NCBI GenBank assembly: GCA_030840885.1
Contig: JAVEDQ010000060.1
Coordinates: 1-9,521, forward strand
Reading direction: 5' to 3'
DNA length: 9,521 bases
Source of the DNA: Frankiaceae bacterium
Lineage (GTDB): Bacteria > Actinomycetota > Actinomycetes > Frankiales > Frankiaceae
Under the pieces are notes generated by a model. It searched no databases and was not told where the DNA came from. It was given only the letters and a program-made list of their open reading frames with translations. Positions 1 through 5,208 of the stretch are shown here, in pieces. The position numbers and the translations under genes are program-made. Within the stretch, counting starts at the first letter, position 1; the number at the start of each line of letters is the position of its first letter.

Positions 1-1042
1 TGATCGTCACCGCGCCCGGGTCGTTCTCGGTGAAGTCGCGGGTGGGCACCGTCTCGAACCGCAGCTTCGTGGCGTCGAGCCCGCGGAAGCGGCCGGCGAG
101 CTTTTCGAGATCGTTCAGCGACGTCTCGGAGTCCAGCGTCAGGGCGTCGCGAACGGCGGCGATCAGCGAGGTCACGCGGGCCGGGTTCAGCAGGACGCCG
201 GTCGAGGAGGCGCTGCGGAAGACCTGGCCGAGGAATTGCTGCTGGCGCTGGATGCGGGCGGTGTCGCCGCCCTCGAGCCCGTGCCGCTGCCGGACGAAGG
301 CCAGCGCCTGGTCACCGTCGAGGTGGTTCGTCCCGACCACTCCGCGGAACTGGCTGAACGGGTCGTTGAGGTTGGTGCTGCGAACCCGCTCGGTGCCGGC
401 GTCATTGAAGGTCGACTCGACCAGCGACGAGGGCTTGATGCACACGTCCACACCGCCGATCGCGTCGGTGATCCGCTTGAAGCCGGCGAGGTCGACCGAG
501 ACGTAGTGGTCGACACGGATGCCGGTGAGGCCCTCGATGGTGCGGACCAGGAGCGAGGGACCACCGAGCATGATCGCCGAATTGAACTTGTCCTGGTGGG
601 CCGGCTGCGGCCTGCCCTGCGGGTCGTCGTAGGCGGGGATCGTGACCAGCGCGTCGCGCGGGATCGACATCAGCGTCGTCGTGCCGTCGGCGTCGAGGTG
701 CGCGAGGATCGTGGTGTCGCTGCGCTCGCCCTCGACCGCGTTGCCGCCGTACTCGCTCCCGGTGCCGGCGCGGCTGTCGGTGCCCGCGAGGACCCAGTTC
801 TGCTCGCCCTTCTCGGCCTCGGCCGGGCGGTTGTCGCCGAAGTTCAGCTGGATGCGGGCGATGCTGCCGTTGAACCAACGGACGACCACGTAGCCGCTCG
901 TGCTCCCGACCACGATGAGGACCGACAGCGTCACCGTGAGCAGGGCCAGGAGCTTCTTCAGCCCGCGGAGGTGCGGGGCGCCGCGGCCTATCCGGGGGTC
1001 CAGCTCCGGGGGCAGCACCGTGCGCGAAGGAGCGGTGTACAC
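1..1042 (-). CDS. LCP (LytR-CpsA-Psr) family glycopolymer-peptidoglycan ligase, 3' end cut by window
   Basis: The LCP family moves lipid-linked wall glycopolymers (teichoic acid, capsule, arabinogalactan) onto peptidoglycan outside the membrane. I translated the minus strand and 347 residues are visible, with no stop before the window edge. A short basic, proline-rich N-terminus is followed by one membrane segment at about residues 29-55, then the LCP domain. The domain shows GTDSR (87-91), RSDTTIL (107-113), SIPRD (126-130), KFNSA (152-156), a DHYVSVDLAGF stretch (178-188) and FVRQRHG (249-255), followed by D260, R263 and R266-QQQ. These Asp and Arg positions match the polyprenyl-pyrophosphate and metal-binding residues of the family. 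The GTG start at 1042 was chosen because GGAAGGAG lies 10 bases upstream. It is read divergently from the acyltransferase gene at 1413. A LytR_C domain could follow outside the window. Family assignment is very secure; the polymer attached is inferred from neighbours only. Confidence 0.95.
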   Translation of the reverse strand, partial: MYTAPSRTVLPPELDPRIGRGAPHLRGLKKLLALLTVTLSVLIVVGSTSGYVVVRWFNGSIARIQLNFGDNRPAEAEKGEQNWVLAGTDSRAGTGSEYGGNAVEGERSDTTILAHLDADGTTTLMSIPRDALVTIPAYDDPQGRPQPAHQDKFNSAIMLGGPSLLVRTIEGLTGIRVDHYVSVDLAGFKRITDAIGGVDVCIKPSSLVESTFNDAGTERVRSTNLNDPFSQFRGVVGTNHLDGDQALAFVRQRHGLEGGDTARIQRQQQFLGQVFRSASSTGVLLNPARVTSLIAAVRDALTLDSETSLNDLEKLAGRFRGLDATKLRFETVPTRDFTENDPGAVTI

Positions 1043-1052
1043 CCGGGCAGGG

Positions 1053-1060
1053 CTCCTTCC
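1053..1060 (-). promoter_or_regulatory. Ribosome binding site of the LCP gene
   Basis: On the minus strand GGAAGGAG ends 10 bases before the GTG at 1042. It fixes this GTG as the start; the next in-frame candidate codons lie inside or next to the membrane segment and have no comparable site. Confidence 0.75.
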
Positions 1061-1141
1061 GGCGGTCTGTCGTCCGCGAGTCGTCGCGGAAGCGTCTGTC
1101 GCGGAGCCAGGGCGGGGGTCGGTCGGGCGGTGAAGCCGCGC

Positions 1142-1150
1142 TCACGGTAC
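1142..1150 (-). promoter_or_regulatory. GTACCGTGA motif facing the LCP gene, possible -10 element
   Basis: On the minus strand these bases read GTACCGTGA. The inner TACCGT fits the loose actinobacterial -10 pattern TANNNT. It lies about 100 bases before the LCP start, which would leave a fairly long leader. The identical 9-mer precedes the MBOAT gene on the other strand. No -35 hexamer is evident, so the promoter role is inferred. Confidence 0.3.
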
Positions 1151-1373
1151 CCCGGTGCCCGTGTGGCTCCGGTTGCGATGGCGTTGGGTATCGGCTGTGT
1201 CGGGGCTGGTCGGAGGACTGGTCAGGGGGTCCGCTGGAACAACGCCCGGGCGGCCCGTTGCGTTGCAGCTCGTCGGGCTGAGGACGGAGCCAGCGCCCTC
1301 GACAGACCCATCGACCGTTAGGGGACATCCTGGACCCGCGCTGCGTGGTCCGATGGACCTGCCGCCCTCTTCA

Positions 1374-1382
1374 GTACCGTGA
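1374..1382 (+). promoter_or_regulatory. GTACCGTGA motif facing the MBOAT gene, possible -10 element
   Basis: This copy reads GTACCGTGA on the plus strand and ends 30 bases before the TTG start of the acyltransferase gene. If TACCGT (1375-1380) is a -10 box, transcription would start near 1387, leaving a leader of about 25 bases that contains the GGAG ribosome site. Together with the copy at 1142-1150 it forms an inverted pair about 230 bases apart. The promoter role is inferred. Confidence 0.35.
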
Positions 1383-1403
1383 CCCCGACACGACCGACGG
1401 CCC

Positions 1404-1407
1404 GGAG
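1404..1407 (+). promoter_or_regulatory. Ribosome binding site of the MBOAT gene
   Basis: GGAG sits 5 bases before the TTG at 1413 and supports this non-ATG start. Confidence 0.5.
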
Positions 1408-1412
1408 CTCCC

Positions 1413-2864
1413 TTGTCCTTCGCTTCGCCCGCCTTCCTGTGGTACTACCTGCCGCTGGTCCTCGGGCTCTACCTGGTGCTTCCGCGCAGCTGGCGCAACG
1501 GCCTGCTGTCGGTGGCGAGCCTCGTGTTCTACGCGTGGGGCGGCGGAGCCTTCGTCCTGCTGCTGCTCGCCTGCATGGCCGTCAACTTCACCGCCGGCAT
1601 CCTCGTGGACACCGGGCGCTCCGAGATCGAGTCCGAGCAGGAGCACGGCCGGCCCCACATCGCCTCGACGTCGGCGCGACGCGCGGTGCTGGTCGCGACC
1701 GTGGCCTTCGACCTCGGGATCCTGGCCGTGTGGAAGTACGGCGACTTCGCCACCCGGCAGCTGCACGAGCTGACCGGCTCGGTTCAGGTGCTCGCGGTCG
1801 CGTTGCCGATCGGCATCTCGTTCTTCACCTTCCACCACCTCTCGTACGTGGTGGACGTCTACCGCGGCAGTCGGCGATCGCAACGCAGCCCGGTGCAGTT
1901 CATCACCTACATCGCGATGTTCCCGCAGCTGATCGCCGGCCCGATCGTGCGGTACCACGAGATCGCGGAACAGCTCTCCGACACGAAGCGCAACCGGCTG
2001 GAGGACATTTCCGAGGGCTTCCCGCGATTCGCCCTTGGCCTAGCGAAGAAGGTGGTCATCGCCGACGCCATCGCGCCGGTCGCGGACGCGGCCTTCAACG
2101 GCAACCCGGCTGCGCTGGACTTCCGCACCGCCTGGATCGGCGCGATCGCCTACACCCTGCAGATCTACTTCGACTTCAGTGGCTACTCCGACATGGCGAT
2201 CGGGCTCGGGCGCATGTTCGGGTTCCGGCTGCCGGAGAACTTCAACCGCCCCTATTCGTCGGTCTCGGTGACCGACTTCTGGCGGCGATGGCACATGTCG
2301 CTGTCGCGCTGGTTCCGCGACTACCTCTACATCCCGCTCGGCGGCAATCGCGGTAGCACCGCGATGACCTACCGCAATCTCTACATCGTCTTCCTGCTGA
2401 CCGGCTTCTGGCACGGAGCCAACTGGACCTTCCTGATCTGGGGGCTCTACCACGGCAGCTGGCTCGCCGCGGAGCGCGCACTCGGGATCGCCCGGGCCGA
2501 CCCGAACCGGCACGTCGTCCTCCGACGGGCGCTGACGCTGTTGATCGTCATCGTGGGCTGGGTGTTCTTCCGGTCCAGCGACATCGGGCGGGCGGGGAAG
2601 TACCTGGCGACGATGGCCGTCCCGGAGTTGTCGAGCCACAGCGAGGTGCTCGACGGGGTGCTGACCACGCGGATCTCGCTGCTGCTGGTGCTGGCCGCTC
2701 TGGTGGCCCTGCTGCCGAGGTCGTTCGTCATGGGCCGCCTGCTGGAGCGGGCGTCGCCACCCGCCCGGGTGGCTCGGCTCGCCTACGCCGGCGTCGCCGC
2801 GCCCTACGCCGCCGTGCTCGTCGCCGCCGGCACGTTCAGCCCCTTCCTGTACTTCCAGTTCTGA
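1413..2864 (+). CDS. MBOAT family membrane O-acyltransferase (AlgI/DltB/PatA-like)
   Basis: This 483-residue multi-pass protein belongs to the membrane-bound O-acyltransferase family. Bacterial members of the AlgI type take acetyl groups from a cytoplasmic donor and pass them across the membrane to a partner that modifies a polysaccharide. The length is normal for AlgI-like proteins. Seen in the sequence: an N-terminal hydrophobic start (SFASPAFLWYYLPL), a GISFFTFHHLSYVVDVYRG stretch near 134-152, the block QIYFDFSGYSDMAIGLGRMFG (positions 250-270), FWRRWHMSLSRWFRDYLYIP (289-308, H294) and GFWHGANWTFLIWG (331-344). H334 is the expected catalytic histidine. The TTG start was chosen because GGAG lies 5 bases upstream and it places residue 1 directly before the typical family N-terminus. 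The AlgX-like partner starts 19 bases after its stop, which supports a two-protein acetylation system. The acyl group (acetyl) and the acceptor polymer are inferred. Confidence 0.95.
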   Translation: MSFASPAFLWYYLPLVLGLYLVLPRSWRNGLLSVASLVFYAWGGGAFVLLLLACMAVNFTAGILVDTGRSEIESEQEHGRPHIASTSARRAVLVATVAFDLGILAVWKYGDFATRQLHELTGSVQVLAVALPIGISFFTFHHLSYVVDVYRGSRRSQRSPVQFITYIAMFPQLIAGPIVRYHEIAEQLSDTKRNRLEDISEGFPRFALGLAKKVVIADAIAPVADAAFNGNPAALDFRTAWIGAIAYTLQIYFDFSGYSDMAIGLGRMFGFRLPENFNRPYSSVSVTDFWRRWHMSLSRWFRDYLYIPLGGNRGSTAMTYRNLYIVFLLTGFWHGANWTFLIWGLYHGSWLAAERALGIARADPNRHVVLRRALTLLIVIVGWVFFRSSDIGRAGKYLATMAVPELSSHSEVLDGVLTTRISLLLVLAALVALLPRSFVMGRLLERASPPARVARLAYAGVAAPYAAVLVAAGTFSPFLYFQF

Positions 2865-2883
2865 TGAGAAGCCGAGGCCACCC

Positions 2884-4131
2884 GTGACCGACACGGCCCG
2901 CACCGAGCCGATGGCGCCCGACAGCCTCGGCGCGCAGGACCGGCCACCGCCCCGACGCCGACTCCGGGGTTCGCCGCTACGGATCGTCGTGCTGGTACTG
3001 GCCGCGGGCTTCTTCTGCCTGCCCGGCGTCGGCTACCTGCTCGGGGTGCGCGCGCAGCAGATCGAGAACCGGCCGCTGACGACGCGACCAACGGCGAGCG
3101 AGGGTTGGAAGATCTTCCCCCACCTCAACGCCTGGACGAGCGACCACCTGCCGTTCCGCGACAAGGCCGTCCGCCTCAACGCCGACGTCGACCAGGGCCT
3201 GTTCGGTGCCCCACCGGGTCAGGGGACCAACGGTCGTTCGGAAGTCATCTCGGGCAAGGACGGCTGGTTGTTCTTCACCCAGGACGTCGACTGGGCCTGC
3301 GCGCCGCAGCAGCCGACGGCGAGCACGTTGCGGGCCGCGGACCGGCTGGCGAAGATGGTGCGCGCCACGGGGGCGAACTACGCCCTGTTCGTTCCCCCGG
3401 ACAAGACGTCCATCGAGACGGCCGAGCTGCCCTCGCGCTACCCGGGCAAGGCCTGCAGCACGGCCGCGAAGCGGGACTTCTGGGCGCAGATGGCCTCGAA
3501 CCCGCCGGACGGCTACACCGACCTCTACCAGCGCCTGCAGCAGCTGAGGGCGTCCCGTGGCGCCCCGATCTACCGATCCAAGGACTCCCACTGGGCGCCG
3601 GAGTCGGCCGGTATCTACGCGCAGGAGCTTGCGGACGCCGCTCGCCGCGGACTGTGGCAGCCCCAGGACCTGGTGCCGACCGGTCCGCAGCGCGCGCTCG
3701 GGGACCTCACCCGGTTCACCGGCATCCCCGGGGACAACACCTTCGACGGCTACGCGACCCGCCGCCCGGGCGTGACGTCGTTCCCGTACGAGCCCGGGAA
3801 GGTCGGGACGATCGGGATCGCCACCCTCCGGTCGAGCTCTGCCCCCGCAGGTGCTCCGCTGTACACGGACCAGGCCCTGCTCCTCGGCGACTCGTTCTCC
3901 GGCATCTCGGAGCCGCAGTGGACGCCGTACTTCTCCAAGCTCGTCTCCGTGAGCATCAACGCGGCCCCCAAGGACCCGAAGGACGTCGCAACCATGATCC
4001 TTTCGAGCAAGGTCGTGTTCGTGGAGTCCGTCGAACGGGCTTTCGCCACCGGCCGGGCCCCGCTGTTCACCGATGCGTTCCTCGACAAGCTGCAGGTCGA
4101 GCTGGACAAGCAGCGCGCGGCACGCCCCTGA
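2884..4131 (+). CDS. AlgX/AlgJ-like SGNH polysaccharide O-acetyltransferase, membrane-anchored
   Basis: The 415-residue product looks like the partner enzyme that places acetyl groups on a polysaccharide outside the membrane. After a proline/arginine-rich cytoplasmic tail there is one membrane segment at about 31-54; the rest should be extracytoplasmic. The catalytic pattern of the AlgX/AlgJ branch is present: DSHW (234-237) gives the Asp-His pair, and LLLGDSFSG (332-340) gives the nucleophile S337. Conserved flanking elements include a DHLPFRDK stretch near 87-94 and GKDGWLFF (124-131). Two cysteines, C139 and C181, could form a disulfide. The GTG start has GAGG 6 bases upstream. The gene follows the MBOAT gene by 19 bases, so the two are probably co-transcribed. 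I see no carbohydrate-binding module like that at the C-terminus of AlgX, making it closer in layout to AlgJ. Substrate unknown. Confidence 0.9.
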   Translation: MTDTARTEPMAPDSLGAQDRPPPRRRLRGSPLRIVVLVLAAGFFCLPGVGYLLGVRAQQIENRPLTTRPTASEGWKIFPHLNAWTSDHLPFRDKAVRLNADVDQGLFGAPPGQGTNGRSEVISGKDGWLFFTQDVDWACAPQQPTASTLRAADRLAKMVRATGANYALFVPPDKTSIETAELPSRYPGKACSTAAKRDFWAQMASNPPDGYTDLYQRLQQLRASRGAPIYRSKDSHWAPESAGIYAQELADAARRGLWQPQDLVPTGPQRALGDLTRFTGIPGDNTFDGYATRRPGVTSFPYEPGKVGTIGIATLRSSSAPAGAPLYTDQALLLGDSFSGISEPQWTPYFSKLVSVSINAAPKDPKDVATMILSSKVVFVESVERAFATGRAPLFTDAFLDKLQVELDKQRAARP

Positions 4132-4147
4132 GTCGAGGCCCCCTACC

Positions 4148-4153
4148 TAGGAT
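4148..4153 (+). promoter_or_regulatory. Possible -10 box (TAGGAT) before rmlD
   Basis: TAGGAT lies in the 62-base gap after the AlgX-like gene and fits the actinobacterial -10 pattern. It would start a transcript near 4160 with a leader of about 34 bases that includes the GGGAGGAG ribosome site. No recognisable -35 is present; that position would fall on the end of the upstream gene. It suggests rmlD may have its own promoter in addition to read-through. Confidence 0.35.
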
Positions 4154-4181
4154 CGAATCGGCCGTCGCCTTCCCGGTGGCT

Positions 4182-4189
4182 GGGAGGAG
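4182..4189 (+). promoter_or_regulatory. Ribosome binding site of rmlD
   Basis: GGGAGGAG precedes the GTG at 4194; counting from its GGAGG core the spacing is 6 bases. It decides the start, since the same frame stays open far upstream through the neighbouring gene. Confidence 0.75.
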
Positions 4190-4193
4190 ACGA

Positions 4194-5126
4194 GTGTCCA
4201 GCGCCCGGTCGAGCGCCAGCCTGCCGCGCGTCGTCGTCACCGGCGCCGGCGGGCAGCTCGGCACCGACCTGCTGCTCGCGCTCGAGCGCGGCCCGCGATC
4301 GCCGGCGCACCAGGGGCTGACCCGCGCCGAGTGCGACATCGTCGACCCGCACCGGGTGAGGTCGGTCCTCAGCGACCAGGCGCGGGCCGCCGAGGGCGCC
4401 GGACTCGTCGTCGTCAACGCCGCGGCGTACACGAACGTGGACGGGGCGGAGAGCGAGGAAGCCGCTGCGTACGCCATCAACGCCGCCGGTACCGCTCACC
4501 TGGCCATGGTCTGCGCGGAGCTCGGGGCGCGGCTGGTCCACGTCTCCACCGACTACGTCTTCGCCGGGGACGGCACCTCGCCCTATGAGGCCACCGACGC
4601 GCCGGATCCCCGGACGGCCTACGGGCGTACCAAGCTCGCCGGCGAGCAGGCTGTGCAGGTGCTGCTCGGCGCGAACGGCTTCGTCGTGCGCAGCGGTTGG
4701 CTCTACGGCCGCACGGGCCCGAACTTCGTCAAGACGATGTTGCGGCTGGCAGGGGAGCGGAACCAGCTGCAGGTGGTCGACGACCAGCGCGGCGCCCCGA
4801 CATGGACGGCGCAACTCGCCGAACGGCTGCTGGAACTCGCCCTGGCCGACGTCCCCGGTGGGATCTACCACTGCTCGGCCGCCGGCGCCACGACATGGTT
4901 TGCCTTTGCCAGGGCGATCTGCGAGCGGGCCGGGCTGGACCCCGCGCGAATGCAGCCCTCGACAACGGCCGCGCTGGCCCGCCCGGCACCCCGCCCGGCC
5001 TACTCGGTCCTGTCGGCCCGCTCGTGGACCGGTGCCGGCCTCACGCCGCTGCCTGCCTGGGATGAGCAGCTCGACGCCGCCGTCGCATCGATCGGGCCCG
5101 AGCTGGGCTTCCCGCCGCCGGCCTGA
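4194..5126 (+). CDS. rmlD: dTDP-4-dehydrorhamnose reductase (RmlD/RfbD)
   Basis: This cytoplasmic enzyme catalyses the last step of dTDP-L-rhamnose synthesis, the NAD(P)H-dependent reduction of dTDP-4-dehydro-rhamnose. The 310 residues match the usual length. It is an extended short-chain dehydrogenase: a Rossmann nucleotide loop VTGAGGQLG (15-23), NAAAYTNVDGAE (75-86), VSTDYVF (117-123) with T119, and the YxxxK pair Y143/K147 in AYGRTK. Further RmlD marks are RSGWLYG (176-182), PNFVKTM (186-192) and APTWT (211-215). Starting at GTG 4194 puts the Rossmann strand about 12 residues from the N-terminus as expected. The other dTDP-rhamnose genes (rmlA, rmlB, rmlC) and a rhamnosyltransferase are not in the window. 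The protein lies between the acetylation pair and the two membrane glycosyltransferase-like genes, consistent with a rhamnose-containing wall polymer. Confidence 0.95.
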   Translation: MSSARSSASLPRVVVTGAGGQLGTDLLLALERGPRSPAHQGLTRAECDIVDPHRVRSVLSDQARAAEGAGLVVVNAAAYTNVDGAESEEAAAYAINAAGTAHLAMVCAELGARLVHVSTDYVFAGDGTSPYEATDAPDPRTAYGRTKLAGEQAVQVLLGANGFVVRSGWLYGRTGPNFVKTMLRLAGERNQLQVVDDQRGAPTWTAQLAERLLELALADVPGGIYHCSAAGATTWFAFARAICERAGLDPARMQPSTTAALARPAPRPAYSVLSARSWTGAGLTPLPAWDEQLDAAVASIGPELGFPPPA

Positions 5127-5132
5127 CTTGGC

Positions 5133-5160
5133 TCACGTGACGCATCTGGCGCACTGTGCG
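5133..5160. promoter_or_regulatory. Two short palindromes upstream of the 5209 gene, possible operators
   Basis: The 82-base gap after rmlD contains TCACGTGA (5133-5140), a perfect 8-base palindrome, and CGCAC-T-GTGCG (5150-5160), a perfect 5-base inverted repeat around one base. Both lie 35-62 bases before the candidate -10 box at 5195, where a regulator could bind. They are short enough to occur by chance in GC-rich DNA. Confidence 0.2.
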
Positions 5161-5194
5161 GCAAGTCGGCAGGTCCATTGCCAGAGGATTTCTC

Positions 5195-5200
5195 TAGGCT
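5195..5200 (+). promoter_or_regulatory. Possible -10 box (TAGGCT) for a leaderless transcript
   Basis: TAGGCT ends 8 bases before the ATG at 5209, so transcription would begin at or next to the start codon. The ATG has no ribosome binding site at a useful distance (AGAGGA is more than 20 bases away), which fits leaderless translation, common in actinobacteria. No clear -35 is seen. Confidence 0.4.
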
Positions 5201-5208
5201 CGGCCTCG

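Larger units (their letters stand above)
1043..1412. promoter_or_regulatory. Divergent intergenic region between LCP and MBOAT genes
   Basis: These 370 bases separate the starts of two divergent genes, so they must carry at least two promoters. I find no convincing protein gene here: the open frames have no family motifs and no good ribosome sites. I see no tRNA and no long hairpin. The only notable structure is a 9-base motif, GTACCGTGA, that occurs once on each strand facing the gene it precedes (see the separate entries). No TTGACA-like -35 box is obvious for either direction. Confidence 0.6.

Noticed and set aside
236..1321. Long open frames on both strands across the LCP gene (plus 236-1321, minus 402-1328 and others)
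   Set aside because: They are off-frame to the LCP frame, which gives clear LCP motifs. Their translations are rich in Arg, Ala, Pro and Gly, as expected from GC-rich shadow frames.
2040..3591. Minus-strand frames opposite the MBOAT and AlgX-like genes
   Set aside because: The plus-strand frames carry complete catalytic motifs; the antisense frames show none.
4132..4193. Terminator or attenuator between the AlgX-like gene and rmlD
   Set aside because: Only a short imperfect palindrome around CCTACCTAGG and separated GGCC/CGGCC runs are present; no stable hairpin with a T-tract.
4585..5208. Upstream extension of the 5209 gene, open back to 4585, and in-frame GTG at 5137
   Set aside because: The extension overlaps rmlD out of frame and its translation is arginine/proline-rich without motifs. 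The GTG at 5137 has no ribosome site and adds a non-hydrophobic tail of 24 residues.
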